From Isoetes taiwanensis (taxonomy: Eukaryota; Streptophyta; Lycopodiopsida; Isoetales; Isoetaceae): a stretch of DNA of 64,000 bases. Numbering within the stretch: the first letter of the stretch is position 1; every line of letters begins with the position of its first letter. The stretch spans positions 10,057,077-10,121,076 of the forward strand of contig JAJEKV010000039.1 in the NCBI GenBank assembly GCA_021234155.1. Reading direction: 5' to 3'. The notes below the pieces were generated by a model. The model was not told the DNA's origin and made no database searches. It saw nothing but the letters and a program-made list of their open reading frames with translations. This document shows, in pieces, positions 24,110-36,148 of the stretch. Both the position numbers and the translations under genes were made by a program.

Positions 24110-24470
24110 GCATTTATTTTTCCTCTAATACACCTCTCCATAAGCTATCTGAGTATTGTATATCATGTTCTACAACCCGACATATGTATAACAAGGCTTT
24201 TACCCGGGTCAAGGTAATATCAAACTCATGTTTTTGATTCTCCATGTAATCTAACATTAAGAAAGTCTGTGTTAGAGATATCTTCATGGCATTTGAGTTT
24301 AAACAATTGAAATGAACCATTGAAACAACCAATATTCCAGGAAATATTATTTCCACATACAAACATCTTTCTATGTTTCCAAATGTTCCATAAGGCAGCA
24401 AAACAAATGGAATTTTTAAAGGCATCGTGGTTCATGATAAAATCAATATCCATATTTGGCTTGCCATCTA
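24110..24470 (-). mobile_element. LINE ORF2 C-terminal relic
   Basis: The minus strand encodes ICFAALWNIWKHRKMFVCGN, the Trp-rich C-terminal LINE motif (also seen in the LINE end at 3204-3640, as WLLWSVWKRRRL). Downstream frames are broken. No tail was found. Confidence 0.5.
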
Positions 24471-25380
24471 TCTGATGGGACCAAAAGGGAGAAGTTGGAA
24501 TCTACTTCAAGAGTTGGAATGATATGGTGGCGCTCAGGAGAATGGCTATGATGAGCAAGAAAAAGAGAAAGAAAGTCGAAAAAGATAAAGCCAAGCCTTG
24601 TATTCAAGTATTTAAGTTAAATAATCTATACCTAATGTAATTAGGGTCTTCGGGATTAAAATAAGACGTCTAATAAAAGGCAAAGCTTTTAAGTTAATAA
24701 ATGCCATCGAAGCTTTCCTAAAGGGCTTGTAGCAGATGCTGAACTATAAACAGGGGGCCGCATCAGGTAGTTGGGACGTTTACGACCAACCTAGCAACAA
24801 ATCGACTGCTACAGTAGAAGAAGGACCGTCTACAAAGGCTTTCATGACGTGATAATCGACAATAGCGACATCCTGCAAACTCTCCTGACCCACTCCGAGG
24901 GATCAGAAGACTACCATCGATTTCCTAAACGCAACCTATTCTTTTTTCCTAATCTGAGAAATATCTATTGAGATAGTCTTTTTTGTGAATATTTTTAGAG
25001 AAATTGATAGAAGAATCTATTAGTTCTTTTTTGGTGATTTACGCAGATCCTATTCAAGCCATTCTTTTAATTAATTCTTTCCTTTGAATTTGTGTTCTTG
25101 CTAGAACGGGTGTTCTATTGAATTCTTCTCTTAGGCCAATCCTTTTTTTTTCGGTCTTTTCTTCTTACTCGGGATAGCCCATTTTGGGTGGTGAGCTTAG
25201 TCTTAGAGGGCTGGATTTTGTTAATAGAGCTATCTTTTGTTTGTCTATTCTTACAGAGATTGTTCTCTTGTCATAAAATTGTAACCATATCATTTTGGTA
25301 TTAGAGCCTCACGATTCTTGGTTATGTTACTAATCGTTTTCGCATACCTGATCAATGTTATAACATATTCTAAAGGAGGT

Positions 25381-25663
25381 GCACCCCCTTTTGCCACGGT
25401 CGTTAGATCTGTCGATCCGATGCCCCGTGATCGTATGTTGGAGCCTCCCGCACCTCTCGTTTCATTTATGGTCATTTATGATTGAGGCACCTATAATTTT
25501 AAAGTATGAAATCTGAGCTTGCTTAAGGTTTTGATGGAATATCGAACTTCTATAGGGCTTTGTCTAAGATTTTAGAATATGGAATACGGGGCTCGAACCT
25601 CTACCAAAATAACTCAATATCCTAATAAAACTACTTTTAACCAACTTAACCAATGGGCTAACA
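25381..25663 (-). mobile_element. tRNA-derived SINE (minus), copy B
   Basis: The same SINE as at 731-1012. The A box (25645-25660) and B box (25588-25601) are both intact on the minus strand. Confidence 0.6.
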
Positions 25664-27842
25664 TAATTGTTTTTATTTTAAGTCTATATTTTTTAATAAT
25701 AACCCATTCAATTGTTTTGGGATATGGTCTATGGTTTCATAATTGTCATTTTTACATCCATATCAAATCCTCCCGAACCCTCGTTATTGTGGCCGCATAG
25801 ATCAAGGTTATTAGCAACGCCACCTACATAGGCATCAAATGGTTATTCCCACCTCTTCCAATCGATGGCTAGAATATTTGTGTTTAGTCTATAAATTTCT
25901 CGCCTAAGCCTCTCGTGTAAAACCAATGCACCATAGAATCCACGGCAAACCTACAAGTCAACATATCTCAATATTCAAATTTGATCTTCATGTAAATGGT
26001 TGGAAAAAGTTACTGTGTTTACCCACTTTCTCTGGCGATAAGAGAAACCTTATTTTCAGATTTATTTCCATATAGGAAAGCTACTGAACTAGCAAAAAAG
26101 TTACAAAAAGGTAAGATATAGGCTATGGATAGCTATTTTTTAGATATGGCTAGAACTTGGTGACAAGGAAGAAAAGAATGGATCCAAAGATTTTGACTTG
26201 GAAAAGCTTTTTAGAAAAAGAAGTTTATAATCAAGGTCAAACGAGAATGGGACCTCTTTAAGTAGGGCGATAACTAATCAACTTATCCACTATACGTCAA
26301 AGTTCCAATACTTGTCTACTCAAATGGACGGATTGAATAAGAAAGAACTACTACGTAAGTATATAGCATATCTTAAAAATCGTTTTGTGGATCTTTAGAC
26401 CATAAAAGAGGCCACAAAGAAAGCCATCGCAAAAAAAAGCAATGACAAACAAACAATAGCAAGACTTGAGATAAAGGGAACAAGAGATCCGGAATCAAAT
26501 ACGGGAGATAATCAAGACCAAACTTAGAAATATGATTGGGGCAAACCAATTGGATGATGATCTTTATCAAAGAAAATTGGGCGTTTCTATTGAGGAGAAC
26601 TACATCTTAAAATAGACTGCTCGAAATTAAATGCAAAAGGAGACCGAAGTGACCGAAGCAATAGAGGAGAACAAAAAGAACAAAACAAAATAGATTATAG
26701 ACCAAATCCTCGTCCTAGTGGATCCTCAGCCCAAGTGTTTCAGATCGAAGAACTTCTGCCTGAACTAAGCACCAAGACGAATAAACAAGTTACGTTTGCG
26801 GATGAAGTTCAAAACGATAAGGGGAAGTTGCAGATTGCCTATTAGTTCATTGGTAAAGTAGATTAAGAGACAAGGCAGTGAAGTTTTGTGTTGAAGGAGT
26901 TCTTGGGATTCTCGTAGTGCACCAGAATGATGAGTACATAATCCCCACAATGCAGCATTCTAGTTATTTGGGTCTGATATTCCAAGAGGAAGCTGGCTTA
27001 TCTTTTCTGCAGGAGGGGCAGCGAATTCAGTGGGGCTGATTGGTCTACATACCACAACATGACATTATGCATAGCTAGGGATTTTTTAATGTTCTAACTT
27101 GAACATTTTTACCGTGGTAACCGATATGCCCATCGGTGCTCAGTAATCGATAAGTTTGAGCATTTTAAATACTTAAGTGTCGATGTTTAAGTAAAAACTC
27201 AAGTACTAATATGCTTGAGTGGTCTGTCAGACGCAGACAACATGCCTTTCCGATGTCATTAAGGATCATGGCCGCACTACTTCGGGAGCAACTTCAAAAC
27301 AGGATTCGTGTTCTTGTTTACTTTTCCTACTTCATCAAGGGCTGTTCAGGAGTATTTTGGTGTATGTATTTTCTATCTGACTCATTAGGAGTTTAAATAA
27401 GCATGCCTAGGGGAGATGAAGAAGTTGAGGTGTGAGCTCCTATAGTAATCTCCTCCTGTGCTGTTGCATGTACTCTTATTTCAGAAAATAAAAAAAGTGG
27501 TACCTCCGTTTCTTCAAAAAAAAAGAAAAAAAAAAGTAATTTTAATTAAGTTATTAAGTGTGTGGCTCCGAGAAGGAGGTAGGTGAATTATTAGGAATTA
27601 TTTTTATTTATGTGGTATGTTTTAAGGGAACAATTATGTCTGCAGCATAATTATTGAACTCGTTGTCTATTATTATTGATATAAAAACAAAAAAGAAACT
27701 TTTTAACTTAAAGGGCTGGACTTGATTATTTCTAGTTGTAGACTCAACTAGGATTGCAACCATGGAGGAATTGATACAGTAGGAGAAAGAAAGTCGAAAA
27801 CATTTATGCCAAGCCTTGTAATCAAGTATTTAAACTAAATAA

Positions 27843-28282
27843 AGGCAGTTTGGTCATGGTTATTATCTCTCTTCCATGTGGCCTTGACTAACCAGCAGGT
27901 GCTTCTCGCCATTTATCCTTCCACTTGGAACAGCTTGCAGCAACAGGGTTTCCACTTAGCTTCAGGCTGGTTGTTGTGGTCTGTTTGGAAAAGAAGGCGG
28001 TTGTGTATCTTCAAAGGCTTTTCAATTAGTAATATCCTCAACTTCTTTCACGAGGCACAAGACGCATTGGTGAAGGCATACCTATGTTCTCGGCTTGCTC
28101 CCGAGAAAAAATGTTTGATTTTTGAGGAATATTTGTGTATCTTATCTAGGTGGCTGCACTTAGTGGATTATCTTTGTCTGCCGAGAGATTTTATTCCCTG
28201 CCTCTCGCATCTACGTGTACTTCTCTCAAATATTGAACAAAAGTTTGTCGTCCTCAAAAAAAAAAAAAAAAAAAAAAAAAAA
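27843..28282 (+). mobile_element. LINE 3' end inserted in the 3' LTR, copy B
   Basis: Counterpart of 3204-3640, with a 27-nt poly(A) tail (28256-28282). Copy B keeps a longer open frame (27878-28342) that includes the ASGWLLWSVWKRRRLCIFKG motif and EAQDALVKAYLCSRLAPEKK, so the LINE coding end is better preserved here than in copy A. Confidence 0.75.
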
Positions 28283-29805
28283 CTTAAGGTTAGGGTCTTA
28301 AGGATTAAAATAAGATGTTTCATAGAAGGCAAAGCTTTTTAAGTTAATGAAACCCATCAAAGCTTTTTTTTCTAAAAGGCGTATAGCAGATTCTGAACTA
28401 TAAATAGGGGGCGGCATCAGACAGTGGGAACATCTGCGACCATCCAAACAACAAATCGACTGCTACAGTAGAAGAAGGACCATCCATAGTGGCTTGCGAC
28501 TAGATACTGACAACATTGACATCCTGCGAACAATCGATTTATTGAATGCAACCTATTCTTTTTCCCTAATATGAGAAATATCTACTGAGATAATCTTTTG
28601 CTGAATATTTTTGCGAGAAATTGGATAGAAGAATCTATCGATTCTTTTGGTGATTTACCCAGATCCTATTCAAGCCATTATTTTAATTAATTCGTCCCTT
28701 TGAATTTGTGTTCTTGCTAGAACAGGTGTTCTAGTGTTCAATTTAAGTCTTCCCTTAGGCCAATCCTTTCCAAAACTCAGTCTTTCTCTGGATTTCTCTT
28801 GCTCAAAAAAGCCCGGTTGGGTGATGAGCTTAGCATTGGAGGCTCAATTTTGTTAATAGAGCTATCTTTTGTTTGCTTATTTTTACGCAGAGATTGTTCT
28901 ACTATCATAAAATTCTGTAACCGTATCATGGAACTTGGAAATCAATGTAGATGGCATTTTAAAGTCCCATTCTGATAAAGTGAGCAAATGTTTCACAAAA
29001 AAAAACAAACCTGGCCCAAGATGTTCAGATTCAGCTTCCCATCGAAGAACACTGGAAATTTTTACAGGGCATAATTATGCTGGGCAATGGACAGAGCAGA
29101 GCTTCCAAAATCTCCCAAATAACTATCGGAAAAATGGCCAAAGACCCCTAAATCGTCAAAAGAGCATAGTGATAAACCCAACGCCCATATACCTCTTTTA
29201 TTCGAAAGCTTCAGACCAAATTCATGCAGCTTTGGACACAATCGGCCTATGAAATTGATCTGCTTCGCCCTGTAATCTCCATTCACTGCTCAATCTACCA
29301 TGCTAATCTACCATGCTAATCTATTCTATTCTATTCTAATCTACCATGCTTTTAGCTGAGCAAGAACTTATCCAATTTGAACGGATGTTGGCATAAACGA
29401 AAGGTCGAAATCGCAGGAAGCAGCATCCTATTGCCTTCATCAGTCCGGTTCCGGCAGGCACAATGCATGCTATCTAGTAACTGCATACGAACCACAGTCT
29501 CTAGGAGCACCGGTTAGCTGGTTTCCAGAGTGGCTGCCCAGCAACAACCGATAAGGGGTTTGGAGCGGTTATTGGCATATTTTAGTATATACTGACATAT
29601 GCCTGAAATATGTCACAAACCCACATGAACGAGGGCTTGCCCCCTTAGGGGCAACCCAAAAAAGGTCCACATGTTTGATGGACAAAGATAGTTTCTAGTC
29701 TAGAGGCACTTATTACGTAAAGGTACGGGGTACTTAACGTGGCAAGCAAGAAGCCACGGAATATGCCACGTCATGTGCCAGCAAGATCTACTGCAAGGAT
29801 GCCAC

Positions 29806-30169
29806 ATGGCAAATATCTCAGCCCTATTTGCAGACGGAGAAGAAAAAAGCATGGATCCGTGGGATGCGAGCGCCATGGATCTGGAGTGGTGGGTGTGGAT
29901 GCGAGCGCCGTCGTGGTCTCAAGTAATTTGTGTAGCTTATGCTTTCATCTTTTGGGCGCTTGCAGCTTTGTATATAGTGGAATGGGCTAGACCTAGGGCG
30001 GCCGCCACTGCACTTCTCAAAAATTTGGAGCTCCCCTGATGCTTGCCTTTTTGCTTTGCTTTATGTCGTCCTTCTCATGGTTTTTGCTACTGGTTATGTC
30101 TGTGACGGGGACTGCATCACCAAGGTTTTGTTGTGGCCAAGGTCCACAGGCCTGTTGTCGGAGGAATAG
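29806..30169 (+). pseudogene. Copy B of the two-membrane-segment ORF, frameshifted
   Basis: Same sequence as 5164-5529, but three homopolymers differ. The A run after ttctc is 5 instead of 7, the C run before tgatgc is 4 instead of 3, and the following T run is 5 instead of 6. The frame closes after the first membrane segment (about residue 78). Confidence 0.7.
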
Positions 30170-32740
30170 TTCGAAATTGAGCATTTGGGTAAGGGTTATT
30201 GCCTCCCTTTCTATGGGTTTAGAAAGTTGTCAAGCTCATTTTGAAAGCGTTATCGTTTCAATTGTCTTAAATTGATGGATTTGGAAGAGTAGGGGCATTC
30301 AAAACTGAGTTGGTTAGCCCGAAGACTGTTACATGTTTCGTTAGCACATGCTCCAAGACAGAATTTCAAATTGTTCATGGGGCTATGCTTCCTATGCCCA
30401 TGCATGCTTCACGTAGCATGTAAAGATGAATGCAACAAAGTTAAGGAAGTGTAAGTAAGGCCAGCCTAAACATTTTTGCTACCTAAAAAGCTACAGGAAA
30501 TGAAAATTTATTACAGCGTATTATGTATTGTTCCTTTTGGGACTTGTATATTGCACTTTTATCCCGAAGGATACAAAGAGCTTTGCAATATAGATGCTAC
30601 CATAGAGCTTATACTACAAAGAGTGCTCTGAAATGCATATTTTCTGAGGAAAAGATTTTCCTACCTTGGATATATGGCAGGCCTGTGCTTAAATTATCTG
30701 TAAGTAATATGACTGTATAGGAAAATTGTAACAGCATTGTTTTGAAGTTTATAATGTCAAATTTTATGGTATGCAAAGGAATTATGCATTATTATGATTA
30801 CTGTTAGAAATTTAAGTGTGGAAGTCTACAAAGAATTGTTGATCTTAAGTTATAGAATCAAACAATCTTGTCAAAGAAAAGTTGGATTGCTGGTATGCAA
30901 AGCATATATATGGGAATTTCCAAAGCTAATAGAATTTAGCATAGCCTGGTCTAGCATAGGGCCAGTAATATTGCTTCACTATTCCAATCATTATAAAATC
31001 CAACTAAGTAGTTCAGCTGATTTGTGGATGCATGAAATGTACCAATGGCTTCAGTGGCATCTTACTGCGTGGAAGTTATATCTGATATATATAAGATTAT
31101 GCGAACCAGAAAAACTTTTGGAATTATCTATATTTTCCGGCGAGGTTTTCTGGCGTGCCCATAGAAGCCATTTCTGAATTAGCTTTATCTTCCTATATAT
31201 ACGATTACTAAATATGCCCTGTAGCTTGCCAAATCTGTTCGTTCTGCTCATCACCGGACGTTTCTGCTCATATCAGTCATAGATTGACGGTTGTCCAATA
31301 TAAAAAACAAGGTCCCATGATGCGAGATTTGCAAGAGTAGGCTGTAACATCTTCGCAGTTCACAGCCAAACAGTAGAATTTGTGTTTCCAACACCGTAGT
31401 AAAAATGTGGTTTAGGCTATTCGTGGGCAGTTTGGATTAAGACTATTGGAAATAATTTGGAGCTTGGAAATTTTTAGCGGAGACGTTACTTGCTCCTGTT
31501 TATTGGTCACGAAGAACGGCTAATCCGGTGAGGCCAAGAGAAAATATCAGGTATGTGCTTATCTAGACTGGTTTTGTAGGTCTGAATTCCTAAACTGCCT
31601 TGGTTATAAGCTTAGTAAAGACTGTGAATTTGTGTACACTTCAATTTGATCAAATTAGTGACTAGTGTTAATAGAATCTCTCAACAGATTTTAGACAATG
31701 ATCAATTCCCTGCATTCTAGAAGATGCTTTTGCAAATTCAAGAATAATAGACTGGTTATGGCTAATTCTACTATTTTCCGCAGGATCTCTGTGAAAAAAT
31801 TTGTGTCTTCGGGACAATTAACTGAGTGGGCCGATTCCGGCCAGTCTAGGGACTTGGACAGCACAGACCTGGAGGTGTTTCATGTTCCTGTGAATTATAT
31901 GACCGAAAAAATTGCAATGTTAGAGCTCTGCCATCTACGGAAATTGGGCAAATTATTATTGCTGCATTAGGTGACAAATCAATCTGCTTTCTATTCCCTT
32001 CTTCCATGTGGGCAAAATTTCAAATCCCAAACAAATATCGATTTTGAGCAGAGTTTTTTCTGCACAAGAATCTTGCAGCAAAAAGAGGCCTCAAATCGTC
32101 TGTGAATTGCATGAAATGGGTCAAATTCAACCTGTGCTTCATCCTTTTATCTTTTTTTAGGGACGCACATTCTAACAAATCAAGCTGCGAATGAATCGGG
32201 CCGGTTGAAACAGGAATGGGCAGATTGGAACAGGTATTTTTTTGCTTATCCTTCTAACAACTGTGTATTCCTGCAAGCGTTTCGCTGCAACTAGATTTTT
32301 GGGTTTATATTGCTTCTGCACTGCACTGCGATGAGACATTGAAATTTTTTGGCTATTAATTGATGCCGTTGATTGCTTAAAAGGAATAATCAGTTCAGTA
32401 AAGCCATGAAAAAATGCCCATGTATGTTCCTAAAGAGCAGTATTTTTCATCCGGGAACAAGGCCTGGAAATAATAGAGAAAGAAGGCACCTAGCATTCAT
32501 GAAGAAGGATAGGTGTCAAGAACGGTGATAATGGGCTTGGATTTTACAGAAATCCGACCTCAGAAGCACATTATCTCTGATTTCTGGCCGAATTTCTCTT
32601 TGAATCCGACTTCTGCCTCCTCCTGTTTCCTTTGCCGTCCCGACCGGCCTCCTCCGACTGTACTGCCACCGCCTTTCTGAGCGAATCCTCTGCCAACATG
32701 GCAAAGCCACGTGGCATCCATTTTATAGCAGGTGGTTCTG

Positions 32741-32803
32741 CCATCCGCTTCCCATCCGCTTGCTTCCCATCCGCTTACTTCTCATGCTTCCTATCCGCTT
32801 GCT
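32741..32803. repeat. Short tandem repeat, CCATCCGCTT units
   Basis: Four irregular units of ccatccgctt with tgcttc spacers, starting at 32741, 32752, 32767 and (diverged) 32790. Confidence 0.8.
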
Positions 32804-33550
32804 TTTTTCCTGATTGATGGTGAGTCACCCTATTTCTAGGTGCTCACCTTTTTATCACTTAATGCTTATTACAATCGTTAAAACTCCTTACCCAAATAAT
32901 GTATTGCTATGCAATGCCCCATGCAAACTAGCAAATTATCAACATCCCCGTGCACCCTTAGTCCAATTGTATCACGGTACACCATAGTATTGATCAAGTA
33001 TAAGTCAATAGCTATTTAGTCGACTATAAGAGCTTCACAGTTTTAATGGGTTCATGATTTTTGAGAAAGAAAGTGCAGTAGAATGGAGGACTTTTTCTTC
33101 AAGTTTTTGATCTCGATGTTCACATTTTTTTTAATGGGCCAATATTCAAGACATAGGCAGGAAACTGGCAACCCTTTGCAGATACAGGTAGTAATGGTCA
33201 AGAAACGATGGCTCAATGCACAATGATTTAATCACTTGCAACTGCACTCCGGAAAACTGGAGCATCCCATCACCTATGCTGGTGCAGATTGTGGAGCAAA
33301 GCTCAGCCACAACAATTAGAATTGACTTCAAAATTTTGAGTTTTCTCAACTCTGTGGCACGCCAAGGCAAATGACATGCAAGCATTGCCTTCAAAATTGC
33401 TTTGAAAAAATTAGAATATTAGAAACGTAACCTTCGATTATGTTGAGATAGCCTAACTATGGCAAAGTAACTATAGTTTGGGCAAATGTGCAAGTGTAAT
33501 AAGAATTTGCTCCGTTTAAATTAATTTGCCATGTGGCCCTGAGTTTGTAG

Positions 33551-33643
33551 AATAATCTGCCTACAGCGTCCTTTGTCTTACATTGTTGCGGAATCAGAAT
33601 AATTTGCCTACAGCGTCCTTTGTCCTACATTGTTGCGGAATCG
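33551..33643. repeat. 47-bp tandem duplication
   Basis: Two units (33551-33597, 33598-33643) of aataatytgcctacagcg... with about two substitutions and one base length difference. Confidence 0.9.
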
Positions 33644-34130
33644 AAATAGACTAGCCCAATCTGTTGAACCTATAAAAATTGTACCAGCAAATCATCCAAT
33701 ATCCGATTCAAGCAAGTTATTGAGACGTCGCAAATTGGATTTCCAAGCTCTCAAATAAATTTAGAAAGGTACAAACTAGGATTCGATGCTGGACAGAAGG
33801 AAAATTGAACGCCCATTTGCTTCTGTATCTAACAACTTTGTTGCCTTTGTCTTTTCTGTGTTGATAGTAACAACGTTCTCCCTAAATTCATCCATTCTCA
33901 TAATCCATTGAAGGCATAAGTAGCTCAACGAGCAGAACAAATTTCTCACGCAAAATGGCTCCATTTTTCTTCCTTGGCAACTTGACTTTGATGGCCCTTA
34001 GCAGAAGTAAAATTATATCCTTCAGAAAATAACAGAAGAGTACCAAAACAAACAAAACAAAACGGAATGACACTCACTTACATTGTTTCACTCTCAAAAC
34101 TGTACAGTAACATATGTTTGAGCATTTAGC

Positions 34131-34386
34131 AAGTAGTCTTATTAGGACATTGAGTTATTTTGATAGAGGTTTAAACCCCCGTGTTTCATATTCTAAAATC
34201 TTAGGCAAAGCCGTATAGAGGTTCGATATTCTCTCAAAACCTTAAGCGGAATCGTATTTCATATTTCAAAATCGTAGGCGCCTCCAATCATAAATGACTA
34301 TAAGCGAAACGAAAGATGCCCAGAGGCCCCAACATATGATCTGGGTCGTAGGATCCACGAATCCGACGACTGTGATAGTCCAGGAG
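34131..34386 (+). mobile_element. 5'-truncated copy of the tRNA-derived SINE
   Basis: Reverse complement of 731-985, at roughly three quarters identity by eye. The B-box region is present but mutated (agaggtttaaacccc at 34165-34179). The A box is absent because similarity starts at 34131. It lies outside any LTR element, so the family is mobile in its own right. Confidence 0.65.
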
Positions 34387-34576
34387 TTTTATTTCAGCTT
34401 CATTCACTTCATCATATTCCAATAATATGCCAAATCCTCAACCATCTCCTCCTCCTCTCTTTTCTCTATTGAGTCCCCCGCCAATTTAGCAAGGTATCAC
34501 CCATATCTACAACTTTGGTTCTTTTCATTATTTTGTAGTGAAAATACAATTATTGAAACTCCCAGGGGTGCGCAAG

Positions 34577-34595
34577 GCGCTGGCTCCGCCAGCGC
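34577..34595. other. Perfect 8-bp GC-rich hairpin
   Basis: GCGCTGGC, loop TCC, GCCAGCGC. It is very GC-rich in an AT-rich setting. Its role is unknown. Confidence 0.8.
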
Positions 34596-34849
34596 TAAAT
34601 TCTTGTATATTCATATTTATTATGCAAATAAAAAGGGATATAAAGATGGGACCGATGGGACCGTGAAGTGGAATACTTGTTGCAGCTTTGGCTGTTTTTT
34701 ATGAACCTTTTTGCCTAACTAGCTTTGTACACTGAGAAACTCAATTCCATGTATCTATGATTATTGCAATAGAGATATCTGGTTTATCCGCCTCAAACGA
34801 TAGACTGTTATGCAAGGTAAGTCCAATTGATTGTCCGACACAAGCCAAA

Positions 34850-35460
34850 ATCTCTTTTGGGGATATGTCTTTTGGGGCTGGCCGGTCGAGCAACAGCTGA
34901 GAATGTGGCCGGAGGAGGCAGAGGTGCGGGCCCTCACACAGGAGGAGAATGTGGCAGGAGGAAGCAGAGGTGCGGGCCCTCACACAGACAGGATTTGGGC
35001 TCAGACACTCAACCATTGATCATATTTTTACACTGTAAACATTGTTAAAGATAGCAGGAATCGTCGACAGGATATGTATTGCTGCTTTGTTGATTTTGCA
35101 AAGGCCTTTGACATTGTGCCACGGGAAAAGATATAGGTAAGATTGAGATAGTTGGGGATCCCTATCGATTTGCAAAATGCGGTCTACAGGCTGTATGGGA
35201 CATGCTCAAGCCAACTGACATCGATAGGTCAACTATTCAACAATAGTATTGGGGTCCGTCAAAGATGCCCACTCTCTCCAACACCGTTTGATCTTTACAT
35301 TGATCAGTTGGAAGGTTGGCTTGCTGAATGGGGTAGTTGGAGATATCTATAAAATATATGGTATTGCGTTATATCATCAGAATAGAGCATCTGTAGCGTT
35401 AGAATTAGAGTCAGTCAATATATCACAATTAGAGTCGGCTCTAATGTCAGGATAGAAGTC
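34850..35460 (+). mobile_element. LINE reverse-transcriptase fragment with internal tandem duplication
   Basis: Pieces read RMWPEEAEVRALTQ, TGFGLRHSTIDHIFTL, MYCCFVDFAKAFDIVPREK, LGIPIDLQNAVYRLYGTC and GVRQRCPLSPTPFDLYIDQL. These are the RT finger and palm blocks in order. A 46-bp tandem duplication (34899-34944 / 34945-34987) lies within the first piece and shifts the frame. A TAG at 35149-35151 stands where a Gln is expected. Same family as 40370-40800. Confidence 0.8.
34899..34987. repeat. 46-bp tandem duplication inside LINE RT fragment
   Basis: Two units of gagaatgtggc...ccctcacacag, beginning at 34899 and 34945. 46 is not a multiple of three, so the duplication breaks the RT frame. Confidence 0.9.
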
Positions 35461-35772
35461 AGTCTTTGAGTTAGTTATAGCGGCATTTTCATATGCATCA
35501 GTCCATGAGTCAACCCATACATCAATTCACGAATCAATTCACGTTGATTAAATTAAAGGGAGGGTCATCTAAGTTGCAAATTTATACCTTACGAACTCAA
35601 GAACATTGAAACACATTTTGCAACTAATTTAATTATATTTTACTACTGCTACAAGAAACCATAAAATATAAGTAGCAAAATTCATACTATTGCATAAAGG
35701 TCTACGAAAACCATAGAACATACGTAGAAAAGTCCATAGTATGTTGTTGAAAAGAGACGTCGAATACTAAAA

Positions 35773-36148
35773 TCAACGATGTGATCTAGCAATCTTCTTG
35801 TATTTTTCAATGTTTCGCCAGGCATTAAGTTTAGCAATCTTCCTTGATGAAGCGCCAACGTCATCCTCATGCCTATAATAATTTTCAGCATATGCATTGC
35901 TCTCATCAACAGATGCCCTCTTCCCTTTGTCATGATCGTCTTTATCCAAATGGTCCTAGTCTAATAATAAAATAGAAATGTGAATATCAAAAGTAAAGTT
36001 TTAATGAATACCTCAAGAGGACGATCTTCAAACACTTGTTGTTCTTCATGCACTTCTTCATCCTCGTTCTCATTCCCACCTTGATCCCAATCCTTGCCTT
36101 GATCCCAATCATCATTTTGGTCTGCTGGTTGCATGCCTTTTTTTAGCC
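35773..36148 (-). CDS. C-terminal two exons of an unrecognised acidic protein
   Basis: Exon 36012-36148 starts after tttcaaag and ends at GAG/GTATTC. It encodes a very acidic segment (QPADQNDDWDQGKDWDQGG, ENEDEEVHEEQQVFEDRP). Exon 35773-35955 starts after gactag and ends with TGA at 35773-35775. It encodes a charged, partly helical tail (YYRHEDDVGASSRKIAKLN, WRNIEKYKKIARSHR). Both joins are phase 0, so the frame is continuous. Upstream exons were not found. I do not recognise the family. The clean splice frame and composition argue for a real, possibly nuclear, protein end. Confidence 0.5.

Larger units (their letters stand above)
24549..28928 (+). mobile_element. LTR element of copy B (5' LTR, gag relic, 3' LTR)
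   Basis: 5' LTR 24549-25292, interior 25293-27771, 3' LTR 27772-28928 (split by a LINE). LTRs start TGAT and end TATCA. The 5' flank ggcta and 3' flank tggaa do not match, so no target duplication is seen. The interior holds the SINE, a gag relic (about 25790-26840) and a LINE 3' end, as in copy A. No pol domain is seen. Confidence 0.8.
24651..30875 (+). repeat. Large direct duplication, copy B (partner 1-6235)
   Basis: Matches copy A throughout. Differences concentrate in clusters between 24830 and 29450, with copy B often shorter by one to three bases. 29450-30875 is almost identical to 4810-6235. At 30876 the sequence departs from copy A completely. Confidence 0.95.
30876..34130. other. 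No confident gene; one weak ORF and two short tandem repeats
   Basis: A 90-codon plus-strand frame at 31698-31970 has no recognised domain. Nothing else coding is supported. The tandem repeats at 32741 and 33551 are listed separately. Confidence 0.4.
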
